From NCBI GenBank assembly GCA_000499405.2, contig HG738138.1, forward strand, positions 12,401,208-12,465,207: DNA of 64,000 nucleotides, given 5' to 3'. This DNA comes from Onchocerca volvulus. Lineage: Eukaryota; Nematoda; Chromadorea; Rhabditida; Onchocercidae. A program made the position numbers and the translations under genes. The notes under the pieces were generated by a model, which was not told where the DNA came from, searched no databases, and was given only the letters and a program-made list of their open reading frames with translations. Shown in pieces: positions 1 to 11,638 of this stretch (its first letter is position 1; each line of letters opens with the position of its first letter).

Positions 1-515
1 ATCTTTGAATTTAAATTTAGTGTCATTGCTGAAAAAAAGTACCAGTGAGTACACTTTTATTAAGAAACATTAATTGTGAGCGATAATACTAATTAACGAA
101 AAAAAAAAGCTAAATTTTAAGTTGACTTTTAAGCTTCTAAAAAACTTATATAAATTCTTGAACAAATTTAAATCTGCAAAAACTACCAGAAATTCATTAG
201 AAATTTAAATTTGCTAAAATTAATAATTATGTGATACCACTAATCAAAATTTGTTGAATAAAATGAATTAAACGGAACGCTAGAATGATTTATATATTGG
301 CGCACGATGACCGATCTCCTGTTTAGGAAGAGAACTACAATTTTTCAGATTATTATGACTTAACTAAAATAATCTATTTCTATACAATAACCAATACGAA
401 ACGTACGCCAAGAACGAAATATCCCCCTCTCCGCCCCACTACTCATTCCAATTTTAAGATAAATCCAGCAACGCTCTCCAGTCGCATCCTCTTCCCAACG
501 CTCCCTCATATGAAA

Positions 516-571
516 ATTTTTTATCTCAATGGTATTTATGGTTTCTCATAAATACCATTGAAATAAAAAAT
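516..571. repeat. 25-bp hairpin (near-perfect inverted repeat)
   Basis: The left arm 516-540 and right arm 547-571 are complementary at 24 of 25 positions (one C/A mismatch) around a 6-base loop at 541-546. Complementarity stops abruptly outside the arms. It could be the core of a small foldback element or a structured transcript. The very short loop makes a conventional miRNA precursor less likely. Confidence 0.85.
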
Positions 572-1720
572 GTACGTGGAACTTCGTTAACTTTACGTCT
601 CGTTGAAGCGAAATGTTGAGTTAGCGGTACATACAGATTTATAAATATGGAACTACGTCAGATTTTCCCTTGGATTTAATTGCATCACATCTTTCATTTT
701 CATTATCTCCAACAATTTCAATTATTCAGAGAACAAGTAACATGACTTTTGAATTCCATAAATCCAGAACCTTAGATTCTTACAAATCTCTATGATTAAT
801 GAAATGATTGTTATAGAGTGATTTGTATATTATATTTCAAATGAAATCAATTCTAGTAGATTAAATCTACAAACCATGCCAATCATAGGCAAACTGATTA
901 AACCAGTGATTGTCAGTGTCAAAGATTATTTTATTTATTACCTTCAAATTTTAAATTACGTGCATTGCACTTTATTATCATACATGTGAGCATGATCCAT
1001 AATCGCTTTTTTTATCGTAATCCGGTTGTACAGAACCTAATGCTCAATGTTGTTCGGAATGATGGTACCGTGAAATCCAGAAACACATGATGACACCTTA
1101 TCGTCCAGAAAAGATGAACGTTAATTGTCATTAGCACTGCTACTATTATGCATTCAGAAGAAGCAAAAGAATTTTCGAATTGATCAATAAATGTTTTTCT
1201 CTTTTTCTTTTACATATTTGCTTAAATTTCAAGAATTTAAAAAAAAAATTATTTAATACTTATAGGCAAGATCACCTTCTGCTTATTCTTAATTTGTCGT
1301 TACGATTTCGAAATCTGCACCAAAGTCTTATTATTTTATGCTTGACCCGAACTTTCTATATTTTTATCTTTTCTCCTTTTGCATCCTTATCAATAAAATC
1401 TTAACAAATTTAGTTTCATTAAATGTTTAGAATCATGTTTGAAAAATTAATTTAGAACGAGAGAATCAGGATCCCATATATTCTTGTATTATTTGTACAA
1501 AATGTAAAATGAGTAAAAATATCCAAATATTTCTAATATTTTTTTTCACTTTTGTTTTTTTTTTTCAGGTTTTAATTTCTTTCATACATATGAAAACATT
1601 CCAGTCATTTTTTCATCCATCTCCTCTTCCGCATTCTTCCTCTCATCTCCGATCTTTTCACCGTTTTACCTTTCCCGAAATACCCAATATTTCGAACAAG
1701 ATGTTATATTTTAATTGTTA

Positions 1721-1857
1721 CAATAATAATAATCATTATTATAATAATAGTAATGATAATAGTGACAACAGTAAAGTAATAATAACGATAATAAGGTAAT
1801 GATAATAATAATAACAATAACAATAATAGTAATAATAGCAAGCGACAACAACAACAT
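1721..1857. repeat. AAT/AAC-type simple sequence repeat
   Basis: This is an interrupted trinucleotide tract dominated by AAT on the plus strand, with ATG, AGT and AAC variants and a short ACA run at the right end. Open frames through it in several registers translate to low-complexity Asn or Tyr/Leu/Ile runs and are not genes. Confidence 0.9.
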
Positions 1858-2578
1858 ATTGCTTTTGTCGTATGTTTCGTTGTTGAAAAATAAGGCAAAA
1901 CATTTCAATGGAAATAAATGGCATTAATTGAAATATTCACGCTGTTCTGTTGTTCTGTGGCATTCAGATGTTACGCTGATACGATGATACCTTTCATTTC
2001 GATATTATCATTAGCAAAAAGTATGGTGCTGTGAACGAAAATATAAAACTTGTTTGAAATCAGTCATCTTCTCTTTCAACTACAAATAAAGCTTGTATTA
2101 TTTTAAAATGATGGCTGGCATCTTCACTAAATTTCACTTTCATTGTTTGGAAATTTTCAAATTCGGAATTCAAAATCGACGAAATATTTTTTTTTTTTTT
2201 TTAACCCAACAATAGTTATAGATTAATATGAGATCTTAAAAAAAAAAAAGACCACACTTTTAAATTATTCAAATATTTTATTAAATGGTACTAATGCATC
2301 GTGAAAATTTGTTCGTTATTTTAATGAATGAAGCAGTTTAGTTTGCAAAATTTAAAGGACGAAAGGGTTAAAGTTTGGTGCAAGATCAACTGACACTACC
2401 AATCATTTCACCAGATTTTTCTGAAGGGTTGTGAATGTGTGAAAGTTGTCAAAGGGCAGAGAAATTTAAAATGTTTGGTCCAAATTGATGTTGATCTGAT
2501 TTGTATTAAAATTCAGCGGCTCAATCTGTCGTGTTGATTTTTTTCTCTGTCTTAATTACTGCTCTGTTCTTATTTCTT

Positions 2579-3180
2579 CATTATGATACCTTTTATACTC
2601 GATAATAAACATCTCAGTAATATAATTGGTATAGTTTCGAAAAGTTTAATTGAAATTTTAGCTTACCATCATGAAAGGTAGACAAAAGCATTATTGAACT
2701 GGAATAAAACAGGTCTTGCAATACAAAATTAAATTTCAAGACAGCGCACTTCCTCGTTGTTCATTTATTCGAAAAAAATTAGTATAGCAATTTTTGATGT
2801 TTGTTTTAAATTTAGAAAAATTTCGACTGTTTGTTTGATTTTATGGAAATTTATTTTAATTTTATGGAAATTTATTTCTAAAAATATGATTTAGAAGATG
2901 CATAGCACGTTAATATCTGAAACAATCTTATACTAAGCACATGCTTTTTAAATAAGGTTACGTTAACTTACTTGACTGTCTCTATGTTTACGTATTCAGT
3001 TCTTTTAATTCATTATGATACTTTTTGTATCCGGTAATTAACACCTCAATAATGTAATTGATATAGTTTCGAGAAGTTTAATTAAAATCCATGTTTTTTC
3101 TTTACGAACGTCAATCCAGTCATTAATAAAATTACGCCAACTTATTTCATTATTTCTACGTTTACTTATTCAAATTATAC
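2579..3180. repeat. Diverged direct repeats
   Basis: A block of about 78 bp at 2579-2656 recurs at 3011-3088 in the same orientation. I count about 12 differences by eye, mostly transitions. A second pair of about 50 bp, at 2957-3006 and 3131-3180, shares the pattern of ACG, AACTTA and GTTTAC words. They look like remnants of an old tandem or interspersed repeat whose unit is partly deleted between copies. Confidence 0.7.
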
Positions 3181-4078
3181 ATATACGTTTTTTTCCTTAA
3201 ATATTAATCCAGTCATACACGGATGTTAATATTATCTTGATGCCATTTGATTTCTTGTATTGAAACCATCATATAACAAAATCGTTATATCAAAAAACGG
3301 ATTTAAATTACCTTAAGGCAATCATCCGGATTTAGCAACTCATGCATCATTCGTGCAAAAATGATATGGCACGTAACCCACATTGCAGGTATACATCCTA
3401 CAATCTTTATGATTATGGAATCAAGTGAGGATGATTTAAAATATAGTAGAAATAATTATGTATGATTGGATATGCAACCATAAACAAAGGATGTGAATGT
3501 ATGAATTGAATAGGCAAACGAAGAAATAGTTAAATAAATTGAAAAGGCATGTTTTTAAATGTGTTAAGCCGTTTCTTACATTGAAAAAAGTACGATGTTT
3601 ATCTAACCATATTATGCAATGGTTTATTTTTATATTTTATGCTGATAATTTATTTTTTTAAAATAAAATCATGAAATTTTAGTCTCTTTACCTTTCTAAA
3701 AAGGACTCGTTTTTTTTTCTCCCTCTCTCTCTCCCTCTTCAAACAGGTATTTTTGTTGCTCCTCTATGTGGCGTCATTCGAAATGCCACATTTCTTAAGT
3801 AATAGATTGATCAATATCATACAACAATACCCTGGAAAATCATCTGTCGATCTTATTGCGGTTTTTCGAATGAATTCTTCATTTAATTAATTTCCGAATA
3901 AACAACATTTCCTTTCTAAAAACTTTTGCAGTGTGAAAAATATGTGCTCCTCTAGCTGCTTGTCATTGTTCTTTCATCATTGATTCAATTCAATCTCGTC
4001 AATTTTTGAACAAAACTGCCAAAGTTTAATTCCATCCTTCAACAGCTTTTTTTTCTAATTTCGCTTAAATATACGAAC

Positions 4079-4080
4079 AG
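4079..4080 (+). promoter_or_regulatory. Possible spliced-leader acceptor
   Basis: A CAG lies 8 bases before the ATG at 4089, after an AT-rich stretch. In nematodes such a site is often joined to the spliced leader. This is inferred from position only. Confidence 0.35.
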
Positions 4081-4088
4081 AAAATACA

Positions 4089-6984
4089 ATGTTATTTCAC
4101 AATTGTCTATTTACGCTCGGTACTTTTACATTGGTAACTGGCGTTAAAACTAAGCATCCAGGTTAGTTTAACATTTCAAATATGCTTAAAAATTAGAAAA
4201 GTAATTAATTTCGTCAATTTATTTGCCTAATAAATGATTTCTTTTTTGGTTAAAATAAATTCTTAAATAATTTCGGTTTAAATAAGTTCTATCCTGTTTC
4301 ATTATCTAATATTAATGTTAAATGCTTCAAAAGTTTTCATTCCAAATAATTTTCCTGATTTCCTCATTCTTTTTTTTTCCCTCATTTCAACGTTCGTGCA
4401 ATCTCTGTTTTGTAAAAAAATATGATTTTTTTTTTTCATTTGAATTTATAAGATATTGCATTAGAACAACGAAAAGTTGCGATAACACAAAAGAGATTGC
4501 ACAATTTTTCAATGCCTGTCATTATCAGCAAATTTTCGATGCCACATATCATTCGTTTTAATGACAGATCTGTGATTGATTTTAGATTTTCGAGATAAAA
4601 GACAAATTAATCGTTAGCAAATCTATTTTAAATAAAATTAATTCATTGAATAAGAATTTAATTCGTTAAAAACGAAATAAACTTAATTTATTTTACGATT
4701 CCTTGCAAAATTTTCAACATTGTATGTGACAAAAGTTAGAATAGCATGTTAATTATAATGCCATGGATGGGTTCATTTTCAATATGCTTCATGAATTTGA
4801 TAGCTTATCTTTCACGCCATCAAACATTATGCATACTTTACCTACGAATATTAGCTGATTATGCGTGACTTATTACTATTACAGAAATAAGTATTTCAAC
4901 ACAAGAAATGGAAGCATTTTTATATTCTATTATGTTGTAAAAGTTAAAAGATAATATTTCTTTCTCATATTTCTTATTTGCAAGAGTAATTTCCAATATT
5001 ATTTCGTAAAATTTTTGACAGATTTTGTCCAACATTTTTCAATATATTTCCCAATTCATTCGTATGCAATTTTTTGCTTCTCTTGCACTTTTCAATTCGT
5101 TATTTTTTCATTTTCAGTAGCGAAAAATTTTGGCTACAGTAAGATTTCATGCATAAGTTTTAACTTTAAGTCTAGAAAATCTTTAGGTTGAAAACTATCT
5201 TATTGAACTTTTTAACATAAAATTAGAAAGCGTACATAAAATTTTATTGAATTTTTTGTAGATATTTTATTTGTAGCGGAAAAATGCAGAGATCTGGATC
5301 CACACTGTTTTAATCTGATTGCACAAGATGGAAGTCAGTGTTTGAAATCAACATTTGCTAAGAAAAATTGTCAACTGACATGTATGGTATGTGGTGAAAT
5401 CGAGAAAAGTTAGCATTTATTTTTAAGAAAATTCTTTTTAAATTAATTTTTTTGAATGAAAGGTTTGATTTGTATAAAATACCTGCAACTAAAATTCAAG
5501 ATTTATGTTTGGATGTTATAATAATAGTTTTCACTTGCATATAAAGCAATATTTACTTTTATCAAATCCCCCGAGTTTCTGGTAAATCATTTTGCACAAT
5601 TTCTATTTACAATTTTAAGTATGAAGTACACATTTGAATTAAACATAGTTAATACCGATGAAATATATGCTAACATCGATGAAACATGAGAAATCAGTAA
5701 GGTTTAACCTATCTAATTTTTCCAGTAATTTAAAGAGTCTTTTCTGATGATTTTAAATATTTTAGAATACGATGTACGCAATGTGCCAGAATTACTGAAG
5801 CCAATAGCATGGTTAATTGGAATTTGGCGTGCCGAATCCGGTGGCAAAGCAATCTTTCCAACAATACCCGTATTTACATATGGGGAACAACTTGACTTTT
5901 CGTTGCCAACTTCCAACTTAAAAGCCCTTCAAGCACTTAACTATACGTAAACTTTACGAGTTATTGAGCAAATGTAAAGCATTCAATGTTATTATCAACT
6001 TATCAAACTTATTAAAGCTTATCAACCAAGTTAACTTATCGAAAACAATACAGCAATATTCATAAATTAGATGCATTTGTCAAATACTCCCGATGACGCA
6101 TTTTTTTAATTTTAGAGCTTTTGCATGGGATATGAATAATCATGAGGAATTGCATAGCGAATATGGTTTTATAACTATAAAACCGAATACGAAAGAAGTT
6201 GCCATGTCAACTGTTATGAACAATGGTATGCGAATGAAATTTGCATAACAAATACTTTCAGCAAATCCGTCTCCGGCTATGTTCCAGAAAAAGTAGAAAA
6301 ATTGTTTCATACACCTAGTTATGCAGTAAACAAGAATACTAAACTTCGTTTGTTAAATTTCACTAATTTCAGGCTTTGTAATGATTGAACAAGGTCCATT
6401 ACGCGGCAAGTCAATGAAACTTGTTTTACAAGATATTGGTCGAATAAGTTTTAGCCGCGATCTACCAGTACATGGGGTTCGATTTAATTCGAATTATTTG
6501 TGATTTAATTTTTACTTAATTTATTTGATCACTAATTTATTTAATCACTTTAATTTATTTAATCCCTGGAAAACTTGACCTCACCATGGCAGGAGAATGA
6601 TAATGGCAAAGCTAATAGTCTAATTAGAGTCTGATGAAATTAGCAGCGTAATTAAGTGAATTTTAGTAGCTTCTGACATTTTTTATGTTTCATCGGATCG
6701 CTTGCAAGAAACGATACTATGTAGGGACTACAAGATTTTGCGATCACCTTTTCAATGCCATTCGAATAAAAAATGATAAGTAATAATTGAAAATTCGTCA
6801 ACCATTACACTTACAGAATCATTACAATTTAAAAAAAAAAGAAAATGTTGACAATTTACAGACAATTCGAGAAATTCGACTATTGGATTCCGACACGCTT
6901 GAACAACGATTTCTGATGGAAACGTTAACACATCGGATGCAAGTGCATACTTTTATTCGATATAAAAAAATTTACCCGAAATAA
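4089..6984 (+). CDS. Secreted ShKT + nitrobindin/THAP4-like heme-binding domain protein
   Basis: Six exons (4089-4161, 5277-5393, 5766-5946, 6116-6225, 6373-6476, 6862-6984) join in consistent phase to 235 codons plus TAA. Residues 1 to about 20 are a hydrophobic signal peptide. Residues 28-63 carry six cysteines (C28, C35, C46, C56, C60, C63) in the spacing of a ShKT domain, ending TCMVC. Residues about 70-235 match the THAP4-like/nitrobindin beta-barrel: WLIGIW, then a Pro-Thr-Ile near residue 100, HSEYGF, STVMNNGF and a C-terminal RYKK with nearby histidines (H219, H224), one of which would be the proximal heme ligand. Family members bind heme in a short 10-stranded barrel, and some react with NO or peroxynitrite. 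ShKT domains in nematodes are usually extracellular. The exon 2 donor was placed at 5394 because it keeps the sixth cysteine and gives the right phase. The actual ligand and role are unknown. Confidence 0.88.
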
Positions 6985-8077
6985 ATCAAGCAAATCTCAT
7001 TTAAAAGAAGTGTTGTTTGCATGAAACCAAAGGATAACATCATATTTGAATAAGGAGTTGCCTGATAAATGATATCTCCCAAACTTATACATAAGCTTTC
7101 TCAAAAGTTTACATCCATAACCAATGGTACGCTATTGCTCTGGAATACGCTTTATTGAATATCTAAAGATAAGCGAGAAGGATCCGTGGAATATGTTTCA
7201 TTAATAATTACATTCTAACTGCTTTTAATTACTATTATCTCCAAACTTGAAAACTTAAACGAACTATATCATAGCTTTTATCGAACTGAGAGTACAAATG
7301 AATGCAGAAGTAAACAATATATAAACAAACGAATCCTACTGCTTTATCAATTCAAAATAAGAGAAAACTGAAAAATATCTAGCATGGAAAGCAATAAAAT
7401 ATTTCTCGAACATTAGTGGAAACTAATAAATAAAGATACATCCCGAGCAAATATTCCGTTCTTCAATAATCATTGTACAAAGTTTCTCTCGAAAAAAGAA
7501 ACCAGGATGAATTTCCAAGAAATACGTAACAATTGAATTAAATTATAGACAAACTTTTTGTCTTGTGATTCTTAATTCGAAAGCTCTTCTGTTCTAATCT
7601 GTTATCTTTAGTCCTAGGCCTCCCAAGTGAGAGTTTAAGACCGAAGATGACAGTGCAGACTAAACTAGGCGGTGGCTCTTTTCAAAGCTGCAAGCAAAAT
7701 AAATTTTTTTCGTCCTGTGCGAGCGAAATTTCAGAACAATCAAGAACGACTGGAATGATTACATAAGTCAAGGAAAGAGATCAATATCATTTTGAATGAA
7801 ATTGAAAAATTCGAAATATCATCAATGTAAATACGCTAGCTTTTTTATGGAATAAGCAAATATTACTGTATCACCTGCTTTGCAGGAAAAAATGTGAACA
7901 ATAGAATGTAATGAACAATCACATTTTCATGCTATCTTTTAGATAAGAAATAAGACCCAATCTTGAGATGAATTATCTTAATCGGAAACAATTGTGATCA
8001 TCAATATTTGAAATCCCGGATTAAATAAAAGATGAAAAAAATTGCTATCAATCGAGTATGTGTTGTATCCAGCACTA
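6985..8077. other. Intergenic region between convergent genes
   Basis: This stretch holds the 3' ends of the ShKT/nitrobindin-like gene (plus) and vti-1 (minus). An AATAAA overlaps the stop of the former at 6980-6985, so its true polyadenylation signal may lie further down. A less AT-rich patch at about 7610-7690 has no open exon with good splice sites and no recognised RNA fold. Nothing else is supportable. Confidence 0.6.
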
Positions 8078-8621
8078 TCACAACGACTTATAAATGATGA
8101 ATAACAATGAAAATAAAAGTAGCACGGCGATGATGAGCAGCAGCAAACGATTCTGGATTAATCTGAAAAGTTAATTAAATTTTAAAATCAGTTCCAGTTA
8201 TTCAAAAACCATACGATATAAACGAGAAAAAGAAATGCCGACAATGAATACCTGCGTATCATCAGTGACAACATTTTATGGCTTCTATTTAAATCTCTAT
8301 CTGCTTGCCGCATACGTTCACGGGCCCGCATTATTGTTTCACGTTGGGAACTCAAATCGTTTAACACTTCTGTTCCAATCTAAAAAAATTCCATTTTTCT
8401 AATATTTCTACGGATTATAATTAAAGAATCTATAGCCAATTGTTATCTGTTCTGAATACCATAGTAGCCACGACCACAGACAATTGCTGACGAATTTCGC
8501 TGAACTATTGAGAAATATTACTCCTTATCCGCTTATTATGATTTTTTTCTTTTTTTTAAATCAGATCTCATTACAAATTCAGTTTCAAACACAAAGCTGT
8601 CTGCATTGTAGTCTCTAAAAA

Positions 8622-8653
<32 letters not shown>

Positions 8654-8655
8654 AA

Positions 8656-8694
<39 letters not shown>

Positions 8695-10651
8695 TCCAAA
8701 ATAAGATTGTTTTTCACTTCCTTTTATCTATCGTCCTCTTTTCACTTTTTTTTTTTGAAAAAAAAGAAAAATGAATTTTTCAACTTCAAACAGGAGTTTT
8801 AATTACAACGGTAATATCTATATATTACAATCTGTCGGCAAAACCGAGCTACTTTTTGGTAGAAATGACGAAATAATCAAAAATCTTTGTATATACAAAT
8901 TTTTGACCTTTACGCTATAATTAACATATTGTAAATTGTGTGTTACCATGCTACATGGAATAACAACTCCACTATAAAAAAGATTCTTATCAAAGGGAAT
9001 TCATTCATTCATTGATCATTTGCTCTGATCAGTCAGAACATTCAATCCTTTACCCTGGTCGGCATTCTACAAGCAGCTCTTTCCGAACCTCATTAAATCC
9101 TATTAATTCCCAATATCTATAACCCGCAAATAACTTCCCTATTATCAAAAGAGAAGTTCAAATTATCGGTTGTATCCACTCAATTTCCATACTCATCAAA
9201 CCCTATCAATTCTCAATACCAATAACCCTCAGATAATTTCTCTCTCATCAAAGGAAGCTTAAATTATCCGCTGTATAATCGATATCCATCGATTTGTTGT
9301 GTATCATAGCTGCGGCGGCAAATAAAATCCTCATATCAAGAACTTCATTGCACAATCCATACCAAATTCCGATCCCCAGCAAATAAAACCTTCCATAATT
9401 ACTTTCATGACATAATCGGTGAATTTCGAAGAAAAAGGAAAAAATGTAGAGATCGTTTAATAATTACTAAAAATCCAAGCATACAAGAACCTGATCCGTT
9501 TCAATCACCATTCTATAAGTATCTTGAAGTCTTCTAGATGTTCTCTCCAACCTTTCGGTATTTTCGATCAATTGGTCTTGCTAAAAAAAAAAAAAAGGAT
9601 AAAATATTATAGCTTAACATGAAATCAGAATTCGTTAGCCAGAGGTGAAGCTGTTCTGTATTTCATTTCGCAAAATCACAGAATGACAGAAAAAAATCTT
9701 TCTATTGGCAAGCTGTTTATTACATTATGATTTCAAATCTGAAAAATTTATGATTCCATAAAGTGTGATTTTCGCTAGCATACGTATTCCTCTAATTACA
9801 TCGTTCTATTAAGCAAATGATAATTCCCAAAAAAATTTTCATTGATCCAAAATTTTTGAAGAAACAGTATATCTATACAAATATATATATATATATATAT
9901 GTATATGTATATGTATATGTAAACTTTACAACTATACGAATCCAGGGGAAGGAAATGTCATTAGCTTGAAAATTACATTCTAACTCAACCGGTAAAAGAA
10001 TAATGAAGATGAAAACAGAAAAAAAAATGAAAATTCTATCACCGCGAAACATAAATGAGTGATGGAAATGACAAGTGAAAAATGAGAAAGAATGTCGAAA
10101 ACAAAAAAATAAAGACCAACCTGATTTATAGAAATTTGATTATCAAATGTCATTAATTCATCCCGATCAGCGTTATCTTTCAAGCGCTGAATTGCCTTAT
10201 CCAATTCAGCATCTAACTGTTTTTTGTCATTTCGATAGCTACGAACTCTTAAATCATATTTCGATCGTTCCGCACTGCAAATCGAAAGTATATTCAAGTC
10301 ACTTTCCAGAATCGCATGCCAGGGAAATTGTTCTTTTAATTTAATCATAATTTATGAGAATATTCTGGAATTACATCAAATAAGCATATAATCTACAGAG
10401 AGAACAAAATCACATCTTTTTTCAGGCTATAATAAATCGTACCTTGACGGTTTCAATTCTCTAACGGTTAATTCCATTTGTTCCAGAAGATTTTCCACAT
10501 CAACCAATAAACGTTGAATTTGATGAATCCCTTCAACTCGTTCATTTTTATTCAAATCTCTTAAACGTCCAATACGCGCTGTAATTTCAGCAGTTTGTAC
10601 TGAGTACTGATGCTCGAAATCACTTAACAACAACGTACTGGCTGCCATCAT
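8078..10651 (-). CDS. vti-1: Vesicle transport Qb-SNARE Vti1
   Basis: Five exons on the minus strand (10651-10443, 10274-10121, 9580-9491, 8379-8252, 8162-8078) join in phase to 221 codons plus TGA. The N-terminal ~95 residues form the helical Habc-type domain of Vti1 (FEHQYSVQTAEITARIGRL, then LLEQMELTVRELKPS). The SNARE helix covers about residues 126-192 and includes ENTERLERTSRRL. Its ionic zero-layer glutamine is Q163 in SSQRET. A C-terminal membrane anchor (about residues 196-217) starts LIQNRLLLLII. Vti1 proteins pair with syntaxins in endosome, TGN, Golgi and vacuole/lysosome fusion. The zero layer is Gln, as I recall for yeast Vti1 and mammalian Vti1b, whereas Vti1a has Asp. The length matches the family. 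The ATG is preceded directly by a TAG acceptor (10652-10654), suggesting trans-splicing. mrps-7 lies about 1 kb upstream on the same strand. Confidence 0.95.
8617..8692. repeat. Poly(A) tract in vti-1 intron
   Basis: Two long A runs are separated by a short TTTAATTTTT on the plus strand, inside the intron between vti-1 exons 4 and 5. On the vti-1 sense strand it is poly(T), so it is not a polyadenylation signal. Confidence 0.85.
9089..9289. repeat. Tandem duplication of a ~102-bp unit in vti-1 intron
   Basis: The unit at 9089-9190 (starting CTCATTAAATCCTATTAATT) is followed directly by a diverged copy at about 9191-9289 (starting CTCATCAAACCCTATCAATT). A possible third, weaker fragment lies at about 9355-9400. 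The copies differ mostly by transitions and small indels. Confidence 0.75.
9880..9920. repeat. TA / TATG microsatellite
   Basis: About ten AT repeats are followed by three GTATAT units. The tract lies in the vti-1 intron between exons 3 and 4. Confidence 0.95.
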
Positions 10652-11638
10652 CTAGCAAATTAAACCCTGGATGACAGCATATTCTGAAAACGGGAAGGTT
10701 TTATGATGAACAGAGCGAGAAAACATAATAGAATTCCCCCATATAAAACTACAGTTTATCATAGTAATTCCAATTTTTCTGCATTCAGCTTCAACAATAT
10801 TCGGTAAGCTTTCCAATTGTACAGATTATACTGATGGATAACTCCATCAAGACATGGCCATTATCAGTGCAACTAAAAAATCGAATAAATTAAAAAGGCT
10901 GAAATGAACAGAGAAGGGAAATCGGCGAACGAATAATTTAAGTCAGAGGGATTTCAATAAACTGATTAAACGTAACAAGTTTTAAACTCTTTTATGAATC
11001 CCAGAAAACTGCCTAGAATTAGTCTATCTGGTCTGATTTGAAAAAGCAGGAATGATTTCCAGGAAAAAAAAGGAAAAAAAAAAACAAATAAATAGGAAGA
11101 AGCGAGTTCGATGTAGAAACTATTCACTATTACATTACATTATAAAACAATGTTGTTTGATGAGAATCTTAAATTCTCAAAAAAAAAAAATATGAAACAG
11201 ATTCGAAAAACCGAACAATCTGTGCTAGGAACAAGGTGCAATTATTTATTGATTTTTATTATATAAGAAAAATTTATTGTATGAATGAATAATATCCATG
11301 CACTAAAACATATGCTTACATATCAATATGGCATCACACTGAAACATTTTTGGAATACACATAAAATATCTTTAAAAGATCTGAAATTCACCATCTGACA
11401 ATAGAGAAAATAAGAGGCTTCAGGACAATTTTGAAGCGACAAAGTACTAAAACCGGCTATGTACATCAGACGATAAATTTACGGATGATAAAAAATTCAA
11501 GCCTGCGATATTCGCATAAACTTACCCATTAGTTAAAAACCACATCATGTTTCCAGCACTCTTCAACAAAAACATTGGAGAATATCTAATATATTAAACA
11601 ACATTTTGATTACCAACAAATCGAAAATTTCACGCAAT
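10652..11638. other. Spacer between mrps-7 and vti-1
   Basis: About 990 bp separates the stop of mrps-7 from the start of vti-1 on the same strand. It should contain the mrps-7 3' UTR and either a vti-1 promoter or a long intercistronic region. No exon or structural RNA was recognised. Confidence 0.55.

Larger units (their letters stand above)
1..4088. other. 5' spacer without a supportable gene
   Basis: No exon with both family resemblance and splice sites was found here. The stretch is AT-rich and holds a 25-bp hairpin near 516-571, an AAT-type simple repeat at 1721-1857 and diverged direct repeats between 2579 and 3180. A pyrimidine-rich block (CT repeats) lies at about 3715-3745. The last few hundred bases should hold the promoter of the secreted ShKT/nitrobindin-like gene that starts at 4089, but no core promoter motif can be named with confidence. 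Confidence 0.6.

Noticed and set aside
1704..1924. Three overlapping minus-strand frames of about 60 codons rich in Leu, Ile, Tyr and Asn
   Set aside because: They are translations of the AAT-type simple repeat in three registers.
7610..7690. Less AT-rich patch that might be a small RNA gene
   Set aside because: No convincing tRNA cloverleaf, snoRNA C/D box pair or H/ACA fold could be drawn by eye.
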